Positions 1 to 9,956 of a stretch of 64,000 bases of DNA are shown here, one piece after another. The notes below the pieces were generated by a model. The model was not told where the DNA came from and ran no database searches. It saw nothing but the letters and a program-made list of their open reading frames with translations. Numbering within the stretch: position 1 is the stretch's first letter; each line of letters begins with the position of its first letter. Source of the stretch: Verrucomicrobiaceae bacterium (GTDB taxonomy: Bacteria > Verrucomicrobiota > Verrucomicrobiia > Verrucomicrobiales > Verrucomicrobiaceae); the NCBI GenBank assembly GCA_024232965.1, contig JACKQF010000003.1, positions 558,001-622,000 of the forward strand, written 5' to 3'. The translations under genes and the position numbers were made by a program.

Positions 1-87
1 CGAATTCGTCATCCCGACGCGGGCGCGGCCTGAAGTCGACGCATTTTTCACTGGCCAGTGGAGTACGGACTCTATAAAACTTAAACC

Positions 88-1179
88 ATGAATCCACGCA
101 TCCTCCTGGTCATCGTTTCCTGCCTCCTTAGCGTCGTCACAGGCGGTGTCTTGGCACGCAAAGCAACGGACACTTCGGGGGGGCAGACGCAGGTGGAGGC
201 CTCGCCGAAAGGCAAGAATCAGCAACCGAGGCGTGAACGTCCCTTGATCGGACTCTCGATGGACACGCTCAAGGAAGAGCGCTGGCAGGTGGACAGGCGG
301 CTGTTCATCGAACAGGCACAATCTCTGGGCGCGGATGTGATCGTGCAGGACGCGAATAGCAGCGATTCCCGACAGATCCAGGATGTCGAAGTATTGCTGA
401 CCAAAAAGGTCGATGCGCTGGTGATCATCCCTCACAACGGAGCGGCTATGGCCAAGGCGGTGCAAATGGCTCACGAGGCTGGAGTACCGGTGCTGTCTTA
501 TGATCGCCTGATTACGGGCTGCGATCTGGATTTGTACATCACCTTTGACAACGTAAAGGTTGGCGAACTCCAGGCACAGTTCATCGCAGATCGCATCCCA
601 GCGGGTGGGAAACTGCGCTTGCTGCGGATCTATGGCTCCAAGACAGACAACAATGCCTTCCTCTTCAAAAAGGGACAGGACAATGTGCTGAATCCACTGA
701 TCGCGGCCGGTAAGATCGAAGTGGTCTTTGAAGATTGGGCCGAAGACTGGAAGCCCGAGAACGCCAAAAAGATCGCCAATGCAGCGATTACGCAGGGTAA
801 AGGGGTGAACTTTGATGCGGTGCTGGCCTCCAATGACGGAACAGCAGGTGGGGCGATCCAAGCACTCATTGAGGAGAACGCAGCGGGCAAAATCATCGTC
901 ACCGGGCAGGATGCGGATCTGGCGGCCTGCCAGCGCATCGTGCAGGGAACGCAGACGATGACCGTTTACAAGCCAATCCAAAAACTGGCAACTGGGGCTG
1001 CTGCCGCAGCGGTAAAGTTGGCAGCGCGGCGTCCGCTCGTGGCCCGAAGCGAGATCGACAATGGCCAAACGGCGGTGCCGTCTATCCTACTGGAGATCGT
1101 GGCGGTCACCAAGGAGAACATTGATGCCACGGTGATCGCGGACGGATTTAGGCCAAAAGAGGAAGTGTATCGTAGGTAA
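88..1179 (+). CDS. xylF: D-xylose-type ABC transporter substrate-binding protein
   Basis: Periplasmic type-1 sugar-binding protein, 363 aa, the usual length for XylF. It should capture a pentose such as xylose and deliver it to a membrane permease. The first ~23 residues form a signal peptide with a hydrophobic core ending in GGVLA; no lipobox cysteine follows, so it is probably soluble. The mature part carries XylF-like blocks: IGLSMDTLKEERW near residue 55, SYDRLI near 138, YGSKTDNNA near 183, and ASNDGTAGGAI near 250. No xylG (ATPase) or xylH (permease) follows. Partner genes may lie upstream of the window, or the gene may be an orphan. Family assignment is firm; xylose specificity is inferred. 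Confidence 0.88.
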   Translation: MNPRILLVIVSCLLSVVTGGVLARKATDTSGGQTQVEASPKGKNQQPRRERPLIGLSMDTLKEERWQVDRRLFIEQAQSLGADVIVQDANSSDSRQIQDVEVLLTKKVDALVIIPHNGAAMAKAVQMAHEAGVPVLSYDRLITGCDLDLYITFDNVKVGELQAQFIADRIPAGGKLRLLRIYGSKTDNNAFLFKKGQDNVLNPLIAAGKIEVVFEDWAEDWKPENAKKIANAAITQGKGVNFDAVLASNDGTAGGAIQALIEENAAGKIIVTGQDADLAACQRIVQGTQTMTVYKPIQKLATGAAAAAVKLAARRPLVARSEIDNGQTAVPSILLEIVAVTKENIDATVIADGFRPKEEVYRR

Positions 1180-1312
1180 TGATCTGGCGTTTTGTTTGCT
1201 GTGGATCCGTCGGAAGGGGATTGGTACTTGCGGGAGGTTAGGGGTGAGTTAACGTACCTCCCGAAATACTCGTGAAGTTCCGAAACCCGGGAAGGATCGA
1301 AAACGCGCAGCC

Positions 1313-4300
1313 ATGAATCGACTCCTTAAATTTTGGTTCCTTGTCGCCGGGCTAAGCTCGCTATTTTGTGGGGGTGCCGGTGCCATCGACATCCAGTTTG
1401 ACTACACTTACGACACCAGCGGCTTCTTCTCAGATCCTGACCGGAAGACCGTGCTGGAAAAGGCAGGGGAGGCCTGGGAAGCTGCGCTTACGGGTGCATC
1501 GACTCCTGCGATTCCGCTCGGGACGGGCGGTAATACATGGACCCTGGCGTTCAATCGGCCAGACGTGGCGGCGAATCTCGGGGATGCCAAGAACCTGTCT
1601 ATTGTGAATCGCCCCCTGGCGGCTGACACCATCGTCATCTATGTCGGCGCGAGAACCGATGTGTATGGTGGCTACCTCGGCTATGCGGAGTACTCATACA
1701 GTTGGACTGGTTTTTCGGCTTGGGGGACAATGATGAATGCCCGCAACTCCAGCACGAATTTGACTCTTTTGGCGGCGGGATTGCTTTTGATTCAGATGCG
1801 GATTGGCACTTTGATACCGACCCAACGACGAAAGAATCTTTCCCTGGCCAGTACGATTTCTATTCGCTCGCACTGCACGAGATTGGCCACTTGCTCGGCT
1901 TTAACGAAGGCGCTGCGGCCTTCCGTCGGCAGGCACTGGGAGGCCATTTTACCGGGCCGACGGTGGTGGGAGTCTTTGGGAGCGCGCCGCCGATTAGCGC
2001 TAGCTCAGGGCATTGGCAATCGGGTCTTCTTTTTGGAGGCAATCCGTGTGTGATGTCCACGCCGCTGAGTCCGAATGTGCGGGTGGACCTCAATCCCATT
2101 GATAAGGCCGTGATGCCTGACTTGGGCTATGCGGCATCGGGTTCGATCCTCGTGACGATCACGCCGCCAGAGGCCGTCACCGCAGGGGCGCGGTGGAAAA
2201 TCGATGGGGGTGCAGACCGCACCAGTGGAACAACAGTTAATGGGTTATCGATCGGGAATCATACGGTGTCCTTCAAGGCGATTGCAGGGTTTGCATCGCC
2301 ACCTGAGCAGGTCGTGAATGTGACGGCCGGGGTTACGCCCGCGATCATTGCGGCCTACACACAGATTCCTGCTCCGACGATTACAGATGAGCCAGATTCC
2401 GCCATTGTGGCTGCGGGTGACGCGGTCTCTTTTGCAGTTATGGCTAACGCGGGTGGCTCACCGCTCACTTATCAATGGCGAAAGGTGACGAAGAACCTGA
2501 CAGGGGCAGCCGCAAAGACGGATACCTACCCGATACCAGTCGTTAGCACCAGTCACGCAGGTCAGTACAACGTTGTAGTGGACAGTGGTGGAGGTAAGGT
2601 GACGTCGCCGATTCCGAGTGCGAACCTGGGCGTCGTGGCCGCGATCACTGGCAGCAGCACCGTTAATCAGGGGGCGACCTTGACGCTGACTCAAGCTGCG
2701 GCTGGCCCCGGGATCACTTACCAGTGGAAGAAGGGTGGTGTGGATCTGGTCGATACCGTGGACAAGCGGATCTCCGGATCGACGAAAAATCGCCTGATCG
2801 TGAAACTGATGGATTCCGCTGATGAAGGAGATTATTCGTGCGCGGTATCGATGCCGAATCACGCCGGGGGCACGCTTTCCAAGGCTGGGCCAACCTTGCC
2901 CGTGACTGTGCGGCTGCGGCCGGTGCTAGATCCTCTGGCTTTTGGTCCGTGGACGGTTGCTGGGAGTGTGATCGATCTGATCACGGCCCAGAATGCCCCC
3001 ACTCGATTTACCGTCACGGGTCTGCCTAGCGGCGTGGTGCTCAATCGGACAACGGGCCAACTTAGTGGTAAGCCAAAGATCGCTAAGCCCGCCAAGCTCA
3101 AGATCATCGCCTCAAACCTAGCAGGTTCGAGCGCGCCGCTCTTGGCCGATGTCGTGATCAATGCCTTGGAAGATCCGACTTATGGTGTCTTTAACGGCTT
3201 GATCGAGCGTGGAGCGCTAAATTCAGGATTCGGCGGGACGTTTACCAGCACGATGACCTCAAGCGGGACGATCAGTGGTAAGTTGAGCCTGGGACGCTCT
3301 GTCCATGCGTTCCGAGGTGTGCTGGAAAGCTTACCGGGGCCGAACGCAACGGCGCTGATCACCATTAGTCGCGGAAAAGTGCTGACCCCGCTGACGCTGG
3401 AGTTTACGGTGGACGCGACCACTGGACATTTGACTGGCACTGTGACGGATGGGGTTTCAGCTCCGGTTAACATCGGTGCTTGGCGCAATCCTTGGAATAG
3501 CCGCTCCAATCCTGCGTCCGGTTATGCCTTCAGCTACACGTCGCTGCTGCGTCCACCTGTCTCAGTGCTGCCTTTGCCTGCAGATGCGCCACCCCAGGGT
3601 AATGGCTATGCCGTGGTGAAGGTCACCACCAGCGGCGCGGTCAAATGGGTGGGCAAACTTGGCGATGGCACGACGGCCTCGCGTTCCACGACTCTGGGTC
3701 CGCTCGGTGAGATTCCTTTGCACTGGATGCTCTACAGCTATACAGGCTCTTCTCAGGGCTGGGCCACAATTGGTCTGGATTCGCCGGGCTTTCAGGCGAA
3801 TACACTTGATGGGGTGGTGGATTGGATGAAGAACCCCCAGGCCAGCGCAAAGGTCACGAACTATCGCGATGGCTTCGCTTTGCACAATCTGACGGTAATC
3901 GGGGGGCGCTACATCGCACCCGCTAAGAACGTGGTGGTGCTGGGATTGCCGGATTCTCCAGACAATGCTGAGCTGACGTTGACGGGTGCAAATGTCGGTG
4001 ATGCTCTGCTGGCAAGCGCTGCCCAGGTAACGTTTCAGATAACGGCGGCGAATAAGGCGGTGATGCCGCCAACTGCCAGCAATCCAGCGGCGACTCGCTT
4101 TACCAGTTTCTCTGCGCCGACAGGTGCTTTTGGTGGCAGCTTTGTGCTGCGGGACCCGAAGCCTGGTGGTGCGGCGGGGACGTTGATCCGCACGGTCAAG
4201 TTCTATGGTCTCATGGTGCCGCGTTTGGCGGAAGGGGCGGGCTACTTTTTGCTGCCGCAATACACGACGGATAGTCCGGTGCCGTTGCTCTCTGGCAAGG

Positions 4301-4320
4301 TCCGTTTTGCGGCTCCGTGA
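1313..4320 (+). pseudogene. Secreted zinc metalloprotease with Ig-like repeats, interrupted by a -1 frameshift
   Basis: Two overlapping frames read as one ~1002-residue protein if a single missing base near 1755-1760 is restored. The first frame (from 1313) has a signal peptide and an N-terminal protease prodomain-like part ending near NARNSST. The second frame continues with FDSFGGGIAFD and carries the zinc-binding motif HEIGHLLGF (His codon at 1876), as in the secreted metalloproteases of this phylum. Behind it come a PEGA-like segment, two Ig-like domains with TYQW cores, a putative-Ig (He_PIG-like) domain around 2930-3160, and a C-terminal region seen in large verrucomicrobial surface proteins. 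The total of 3008 nt is exactly one base short of an open frame. It is a real frameshift mutation or a sequencing error; I see no convincing slippery heptamer for programmed shifting. Confidence 0.75.
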
Positions 4321-4377
4321 GGTGGCTGAGCTGGAATTTTCTGTTTCCTTTCCTCGTGTAGCGTGGATTGTTGCCCC

Positions 4378-6636
4378 ATGCGTGCGAGAACGTTCATTCG
4401 TTGGGTTGGGGTAGAACTGGGACTGCTTGTCATGAGTGGTGGGCTGCTTTTTTCCCAGAGCTCCGCGCCCACTGCCCCCGAAGAAGTCCGGCGACCCGCT
4501 GGCGTGGTGATGAAATCAGTGGCGGACCTGACCGATGACGTCCGGCCATCCCTGGTGAAGGTGAGCCAAGTGGGACGCGAAGGCGTGGATGGGATTGGCA
4601 GCGGTTTTGTGGTTTCGGCAGACGGTTTGATCGCGACGAATTTGCATGTGATCGGTGAGGCCCGAGACCTCCGGGTAGAAACCGGCGACGGGGTGCTGCA
4701 CGAGGTGGTGGAAGTCCACGCCACGGATAGCCATGCCGATCTGGCTGTGCTGAGAGTAAAGCCGAACGGTGGCAAATTGAAGCCGCTCGGTTTAGGGGAT
4801 TCCGATCGAGCGAGACAGGGGGACCCCATCGTTGCGATGGGGGCGCCGGAGGGCTTGGCGTTCAGCGTAGTGGAAGGGGTGTTGTCCGGAAAACGGGACA
4901 TTGATGACGTGGAGATGCTCCAGGTAGCGGTGCCGATTGAGCGGGGAAACAGCGGTGGTCCTTTGTTGGATCGGAAGGGAAATGTACTGGGGTTGCTGAC
5001 TCTCAAGTCACTGCGCACCGACAACCTCGGGTTTGCCATGCCGGTCAACGCGTTGAAAAAATTGCTGGCGGAGCCGAATCCGATCCCAATGTCGCGTTGG
5101 CTGACCATCGGTGCCCTAGACGGGAAACGTTGGAAGACCGTGATGGGGGCACGCTGGATGCAGCATGCGGGCGTCATTCGGGCGGAGACTCCTGGGACTG
5201 GCTTCGGTGGAAGGGCGCTTTGCCTGTCGCTGAAAGACAAACCTGAAGGCCCCTTTGAGGCAGCAGTCATGGTGAAATTGGATGATGAATCCGGCGCCGC
5301 TGGCTTGGTGTTTTGTTCAGATGGGGGGGACGTGCACTATGGCTTCTATCCGTCGGGTGGGAAGTTGCGGCTAACGCGCTTTGATGGCGCGGATGTTTAC
5401 TCGTGGACGATCCTCGCAGACATGCCAACGCCGTCCTACAAACAGGGGGATTGGAATCACCTGCGGGTAAGCGTCAATGCGGAAAAGATCACCTGCTACG
5501 TCAACGGTGCAAAGCTCCTTGAGCAGGCGGATACGGGCTTGCGTGGTGGTTGGGCTGGGATCTGTAAGTTCCGCAATACTTCGGCAAGCTTTCGCGGATT
5601 CAAAGTGGGGGATGATCTATCAGAGAAGGCAATCGAGCCAGAGATCGTGGAGAAAGTCAGCAAGGCTGTAGATGGGTTTTTGGGCAACGGCAGCACGGAG
5701 AAGGCTGTGAGCGAGCTCCTGGATGATCCGTCCTCAAGTCGGCGAGTTTTGCGCGAGCGCAGGGGGATGCTGGAGCGGCAGGCGGCCCAGCTTCGAGATC
5801 TGGAGAAGGAGTTGCATCGCCGCGCGGTGACGCAGGATCTGCTGGCCGAATTGGCCAAGCCAGAGGACAAGATCAATGTCTTGCGCTGCGCGCTGCTGCT
5901 CTCCCGACATGACAATCCCGACATCGATGTTGCGCAGTATTTGCAGGTTTTCAATCACATGGTGGATGACCTCCGGGCAGATCCAGAGTTGAAGAAGGGC
6001 ACCAATGAAGCCGTGGCGAGAATCAATCGTTACCTCTTTGAAGAGAATGGCTTTCATGGGAGCCGGAACGATTACGCAAACAAGTCCAACAGCTATGTGA
6101 ATGAGGTGCTGGACGATCGCGAAGGTCTGCCGATCACGCTCTCTGTCGTATACTTGGAGTTGGCGGCAAGGCTTGGCATCAAGGATGTCTTTGGAGCAGG
6201 GTTGCCTGGTAAATTCATGGTCGGCTTTCATCCCAAATCTGGGAGCGACGACGTCATGCTGGTGGATGTCTTTGAACGCGGTAAGATGTTGACGGTCGCG
6301 GCTGCTCAAGGTGAACTCAATGAGGGGGTGCCGTTTGATCCTGAAATGCTGGAGCCCGCATCGAAGAAATCGATCGTGATGAGGATGCTCAAGAACCTCG
6401 TGAGCCTAACGATGGAGGACGCCATGCCGTCGCGGGATTCGGCTCCCTATGTGAACCTGGTTTTGGCGCTAGAACCGGGATCGCCTGCGGAGCGTTTCGC
6501 TAGGGCGCGACTGCGGGAGATGGACGGCGACAAGACGGGTGCCCGTGAGGACGTGGGTTGGCTGCTCGAGAACGGCGAGCAATTGCCGCCTTATCTCTAT
6601 CAGCAATTGGATCGTTGGTATCAATCGCTGAAATAG
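4378..6636 (+). CDS. HtrA-like serine protease fused to a LamG/DUF1080-like and a SirB1-type transglutaminase-like domain
   Basis: Exported protein of 752 aa. A hydrophobic segment at residues ~7-28 is a signal peptide or anchor. The trypsin-like domain (~45-230) has an apparently intact triad: His90 in NLHVIGE, Asp121 in SHADLAVL, Ser192 in RGNSGGPL. No PDZ domain follows. Residues ~235-410 resemble a LamG/3-keto-disaccharide-hydrolase-like beta sandwich. Residues ~450-750 match the SirB1 transglutaminase-like/TPR family (YANKSNSYVNEVLDDREG, LPITLSVVYLELA), which lacks proven catalysis. An upstream ATG at 4363 would add MDCCP; 4378 gives the better signal peptide. The combination suggests periplasmic protein quality control, but function is inferred. 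Confidence 0.8.
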   Translation: MRARTFIRWVGVELGLLVMSGGLLFSQSSAPTAPEEVRRPAGVVMKSVADLTDDVRPSLVKVSQVGREGVDGIGSGFVVSADGLIATNLHVIGEARDLRVETGDGVLHEVVEVHATDSHADLAVLRVKPNGGKLKPLGLGDSDRARQGDPIVAMGAPEGLAFSVVEGVLSGKRDIDDVEMLQVAVPIERGNSGGPLLDRKGNVLGLLTLKSLRTDNLGFAMPVNALKKLLAEPNPIPMSRWLTIGALDGKRWKTVMGARWMQHAGVIRAETPGTGFGGRALCLSLKDKPEGPFEAAVMVKLDDESGAAGLVFCSDGGDVHYGFYPSGGKLRLTRFDGADVYSWTILADMPTPSYKQGDWNHLRVSVNAEKITCYVNGAKLLEQADTGLRGGWAGICKFRNTSASFRGFKVGDDLSEKAIEPEIVEKVSKAVDGFLGNGSTEKAVSELLDDPSSSRRVLRERRGMLERQAAQLRDLEKELHRRAVTQDLLAELAKPEDKINVLRCALLLSRHDNPDIDVAQYLQVFNHMVDDLRADPELKKGTNEAVARINRYLFEENGFHGSRNDYANKSNSYVNEVLDDREGLPITLSVVYLELAARLGIKDVFGAGLPGKFMVGFHPKSGSDDVMLVDVFERGKMLTVAAAQGELNEGVPFDPEMLEPASKKSIVMRMLKNLVSLTMEDAMPSRDSAPYVNLVLALEPGSPAERFARARLREMDGDKTGAREDVGWLLENGEQLPPYLYQQLDRWYQSLK

Positions 6637-6656
6637 AGCCTCGTTCGCCTTTGTCT

Positions 6657-7079
6657 ATGGCTGCCCACGCATCTCGTTTCACTGTGTCCACTCGTGGCAA
6701 GGGAACCTATGAAGTCACGGATAGCTGTGAGGCGGTCGTGCGTGCCAGCGGCATCCGCACAGGAATTGCCACCGTTTTCGTGCAGCACACAAGCTGCAGT
6801 CTGGTCATCTTTGAAAACGCAGATCCCTCTGCCCGTACCGATTTGCATGCCTTCTTTGATCGATTGGTGCCGGAGGACGAGCCGTACTTTGTCCACACCT
6901 ATGAGGGATCCGACGATATGCCGAGCCACCTGCGCATGGCCCTGACGCGCACTTCGGAGGTCGTGCCAGTGGTAGATGGCAAGCTGGCGCTGGGGACTTG
7001 GCAGGGAATTTTTCTCTTTGAGCACCGCCGGGTTTCGCACACGCGGTCGGTCGTCGTCAGCGTGGTTGGCGAGGCCTGA
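6657..7079 (+). CDS. yjbQ: YjbQ family protein (UPF0047)
   Basis: Small cytoplasmic protein of 140 aa, the normal size for YjbQ/UPF0047. Members are annotated as secondary thiamine-phosphate synthase enzymes, but the physiological role is unsettled. Diagnostic blocks are FVQHTSCSLVI near residue 41, DDMPSHLRMALT near 85, and LGTWQGIFLFEHR near 110; the His residues line the putative active site. I chose ATG 6657, 20 bp after the preceding stop, because the longer frame from 6558 would overlap the preceding gene with sequence unlike the family. It may be co-transcribed with the upstream protease gene. Confidence 0.9.
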   Translation: MAAHASRFTVSTRGKGTYEVTDSCEAVVRASGIRTGIATVFVQHTSCSLVIFENADPSARTDLHAFFDRLVPEDEPYFVHTYEGSDDMPSHLRMALTRTSEVVPVVDGKLALGTWQGIFLFEHRRVSHTRSVVVSVVGEA

Positions 7080-7256
7080 AATCGGGTTGCGAATTTTTTT
7101 ATACGTTCGCGAAAAACTGGCCTGCATCCTGCTCAATTCTATTTTGAGGTCAGGAGTGTGAGCTTCTGAATTTCTCCAAGGCATGATTCTTGGAGGATTC
7201 CCAATAACATAGATCCGGTTATCGCTTCATGGTTGGTGGAGCTGGATCACCCGAAC

Positions 7257-7290
7257 GGTCCGGTGGGAGATGGTTGGCTCCCACCGGACC
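7257..7290. terminator. Perfect 13-bp stem-loop between convergent genes
   Basis: GGTCCGGTGGGAG (7257-7269), an 8-nt loop, then its exact reverse complement (7278-7290). It lies between convergent genes ending at 7079 and 7309, only 18 bp from the minus-strand stop, so a terminator role is likely. No T-tract follows on either strand, so it may act as an RNA-stabilising hairpin or a non-canonical terminator. Confidence 0.5.
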
Positions 7291-7308
7291 CATCGGGGGG
7301 GAGCTAAA

Positions 7309-7710
7309 CTAAGCTCCGACTGCGCGCAGCCACTCGCTGAGATTGTAGTAATTCGTCACGCGGGAGATTTGACCGTCACGGATCTCGAAGAATGCACCGA
7401 CGCGCAGGTAGTAGGTCTGGCCCGTTGCAGGTGGCAGGCCCTCATCGGTGCGGAGATAGGTGCCCTTGATGTAGAATTCCGCCGATGCGCGATCACCCCC
7501 GGCCGAGGTCATGACGACCAGATCTTGAACTTGCTCTGCGTAGCACTGGTCCATTTTGTGGAGGAAGGTGCGAAAGGCATCGCGTCCCGTTTCGGTCGTG
7601 CCTTGGTTAATGTCGTGGGCAACGTCCTCCGTTAGCAAGGAGAGCATCGCTTCGCGGTCTCCGGTGTTGAAGGTGTTATAGTAATGCTGAATGAGTTCCG
7701 TGGGATTCAT
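7309..7710 (-). CDS. SnoaL-like / ketosteroid isomerase-related protein
   Basis: A 133-aa NTF2-like alpha+beta-barrel protein. It begins MNPTELIQHYYNTFNTGD and ends with GQISRVTNYYNLSEW, both typical of the ketosteroid isomerase-related group of SnoaL-like proteins. Such proteins act as small isomerases, hydrolases or ligand binders, and no substrate can be read from sequence. The frame extends upstream to 7821, but ATG 7710 is chosen because the family starts there and the longer form would run over the divergent gene. Apparently monocistronic, with a strong hairpin just after the stop. Confidence 0.82.
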   Translation of the reverse strand: MNPTELIQHYYNTFNTGDREAMLSLLTEDVAHDINQGTTETGRDAFRTFLHKMDQCYAEQVQDLVVMTSAGGDRASAEFYIKGTYLRTDEGLPPATGQTYYLRVGAFFEIRDGQISRVTNYYNLSEWLRAVGA

Positions 7711-7805
7711 GTGTCGGATATGCCCGGTGTGTGACGGATCGTCAACAGCGATGGTTTTTAACATGGGGGTTGCCAGCAGTGAGGGCGAGGCTAAGATGGC
7801 AGTCC

Positions 7806-8783
7806 ATGCAAGGTGCCACACTTCAATTGAACGTCTCTAAAGCATCCAAGGTCGCCTGGGTTACGATTTTGGGCATTGCCGCCCTAGCTGCGCCCATCGC
7901 CCGCTCCCAGTCCGCGATCGTCGTGGTGGATGCCTACAACAAAAAGGTCCACGTCGCTGCCAACGGGAATCAAAAACGCGCAGTGGGAGGTTTGGCCAAG
8001 ATCGCTACAGCGATGGTGGCGCTCGACTGGGCAGAGGCCTCGAAAGTCGGCGTTAACGTCCTCGCCACCGTTCCTGTTTACGCTCCGCAGATCGCAGGGG
8101 TCGCTGGACTAGATCTTCGTCCGGGTGATCAGATGACCATCCGGGATCTCATTTACGCGACCATGATGAGCAGTGACAATACTGCGTCCATCACGCTGGC
8201 TGATTTTGTGGGGAGGGACCATCTGATGCGTCTCGGCCGTCAGGGGGACCCTCTGGTAGAGTTCGTCCGGCAGATGAACGCGCTGGCGCAGAGAGAAGGC
8301 GCCATATCGACTCGATTCACCAATCCGCACGGTTTGGAAAATACCAAGGTTGCCCCGTATTCGACGGCGGCAGACATTGCGCGGCTGACGCTCTATGCAG
8401 TGTCACGCCCCGCGATGCGTTTCTATACGAATCAGCGGTCCCGCGATCTTACCATCTATCGGGGCGGAGCCAAGGTTGGGGTGCAGATTGGCAACACGAA
8501 CCAACTTCTCGGGGTGGACCGAATCGACGGCGTAAAGACTGGCAATACCCCGCGCTCGGGTGGCTGCGTGGCTATCTGCGCGGAGAAGCCATCGTCCGTC
8601 TATGCCCAAGCAGATGGCAGCAGCGTTATTTTTCGCCATCGAATGGTGGTGGTGGTTTTAGGCTCGGCAGATCCTTTTGGTGAAGCTCGCGGGCTGCTGG
8701 CGCAGGGCTGGGCAGCCTATGATCAGTGGTTGGCTGCGGGCCGTCCGGTCACGGATCGGAAGCAACTCTTGCAGTACTATTAG
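7806..8783 (+). CDS. D-alanyl-D-alanine carboxypeptidase-like protein with a missing nucleophilic serine
   Basis: Exported 325-aa protein of the peptidase S11 (DacA-like) family, which trims peptidoglycan stem peptides. A hydrophobic segment at ~16-35 is the signal. The SxN motif (S123-D-N125) and the KTG triad (K244-T-G246, within DGVKTGNTPRSGG) are present. The SxxK motif is altered: the sequence reads G62-L-A-K65, with codon GGT (7989) where the catalytic serine should be. Lys65 is kept. By family knowledge such a protein should not form the acyl-enzyme, so it may be a peptidoglycan-binding or scaffolding homologue. ATG 7806 avoids an unlikely basic N-terminal extension from 7731. Confidence 0.85.
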   Translation: MQGATLQLNVSKASKVAWVTILGIAALAAPIARSQSAIVVVDAYNKKVHVAANGNQKRAVGGLAKIATAMVALDWAEASKVGVNVLATVPVYAPQIAGVAGLDLRPGDQMTIRDLIYATMMSSDNTASITLADFVGRDHLMRLGRQGDPLVEFVRQMNALAQREGAISTRFTNPHGLENTKVAPYSTAADIARLTLYAVSRPAMRFYTNQRSRDLTIYRGGAKVGVQIGNTNQLLGVDRIDGVKTGNTPRSGGCVAICAEKPSSVYAQADGSSVIFRHRMVVVVLGSADPFGEARGLLAQGWAAYDQWLAAGRPVTDRKQLLQYY

Positions 8784-8841
8784 TTGGCACCCATCTTGCA
8801 GCTTTTTTGAAGCGACGAAGACAGAATTTATCTCTATATCC

Positions 8842-9918
8842 ATGCGAATCGGAATCTTGAACAGCGGTGGGGATTGCCCCGGACTCAATGCAGTAATTCA
8901 CGGAGTGGTCGGCGCGGCCACCAAGTTAGGATGGGAGGTAGTCGGGTTCCGCGACGGATTTGAAGGCATGCTACCGCCGGGCGACTACATGATGCTGGAT
9001 GCGGCAAAGACCGTGGGCATCATGAAGCTGGGGGGGACGATTTTGGGCACGACCAACAAGGGGCACTTCGTTGCCAAAATCGGGGAAGGGAACGTCTCTG
9101 AGGTTCCACGTGAAATCGTTGAAAAGGCCAAGACGACACTCAAGCATCTTGAGGTCGGTGCGCTGATCGTCGTTGGCGGCGACGGAAGCCTGACGACTGG
9201 CCTACAGCTCTATCAAATGGGCATCCCCGTGATTGGAGTCCCGAAGACCATCGACAACGACATTCAGGCCACGGCGATGAGCTTTGGCTTTGATTCAGCG
9301 GTCGCCACGGTCGTGGATGGGTTGGATCGCCTTCATACGACCGCCGAGAGCCATAAGCGAGTGATCGTGCTGGAAGTCATGGGCCGCCACGCAGGCTGGA
9401 TCGCGCTTTATGGTGGGATGGCGGGCGGCGCGGATATTATTTTGCTACCAGAGATTCCGTTCAGCTTGGAAAAGGTCGCGCAGGCTGTCCGCAATCGGGA
9501 TGCTCAGGGGCACCACAGTACCCTGATTGTTGTGGCGGAAGGGGCCCGGCTTGAGTCGGGAGACCTCGTCAAAAAGGAAGCTGTCGGCAACGCTGGCGAA
9601 GATCGACTGGGCGGGATTGGCGAATATGTTGCGAAGCAGGTGGAGAAACTCACCGGTAAAGAAACGCGCTCCTGCACCCTGGGTCACCTTCAGCGCGGTG
9701 GTGCGCCCACGTCCCTGGACCGCATTCTGGGTGTCCGTTTTGGCGTGCATGCCGTGAAACTGATCAAAGACGGCAAGTTTGGCCGAATGGTCAGCTACCA
9801 GCAATATCACGTTGGGGACGTCCCGATTGAGGAGGCGGTGAACCAACTGCGTCTCGTGACCAACGACAGTGAGATCGTGGGTGCGGCTCGCAGTATCGGA
9901 GTCAGCTTCGGCGACTGA
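8842..9918 (+). CDS. pfkA: 6-phosphofructokinase
   Basis: Cytoplasmic glycolytic enzyme phosphorylating fructose 6-phosphate to fructose 1,6-bisphosphate; 358 aa. The phosphate-binding start is LNSGGDCPGLNAVI (7-20), GGDGS is at 112-116, PKTIDND at 134-140 with the catalytic Asp138, and MGRHAGW near 185. Glycine in GGDGS is the ATP-type signature, while Lys in PKTIDND is the residue found in pyrophosphate and group III enzymes. This places it in the mixed-substrate group III lineage, probably ATP-dependent. ATG 8842 is chosen because the domain begins immediately (MRIGILNSGG); the frame from 8677 overlaps the preceding gene. Confidence 0.92.
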   Translation: MRIGILNSGGDCPGLNAVIHGVVGAATKLGWEVVGFRDGFEGMLPPGDYMMLDAAKTVGIMKLGGTILGTTNKGHFVAKIGEGNVSEVPREIVEKAKTTLKHLEVGALIVVGGDGSLTTGLQLYQMGIPVIGVPKTIDNDIQATAMSFGFDSAVATVVDGLDRLHTTAESHKRVIVLEVMGRHAGWIALYGGMAGGADIILLPEIPFSLEKVAQAVRNRDAQGHHSTLIVVAEGARLESGDLVKKEAVGNAGEDRLGGIGEYVAKQVEKLTGKETRSCTLGHLQRGGAPTSLDRILGVRFGVHAVKLIKDGKFGRMVSYQQYHVGDVPIEEAVNQLRLVTNDSEIVGAARSIGVSFGD

Positions 9919-9956
9919 GTAAAATTTGAAGGACTGTTAATAACTACAGATTCCGT

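Noticed and set aside
1750..1765. Programmed -1 ribosomal frameshift in the metalloprotease gene
   Set aside because: No X-XXY-YYZ slippery heptamer in the zero frame and no clear downstream pseudoknot; a simple base deletion explains the data.
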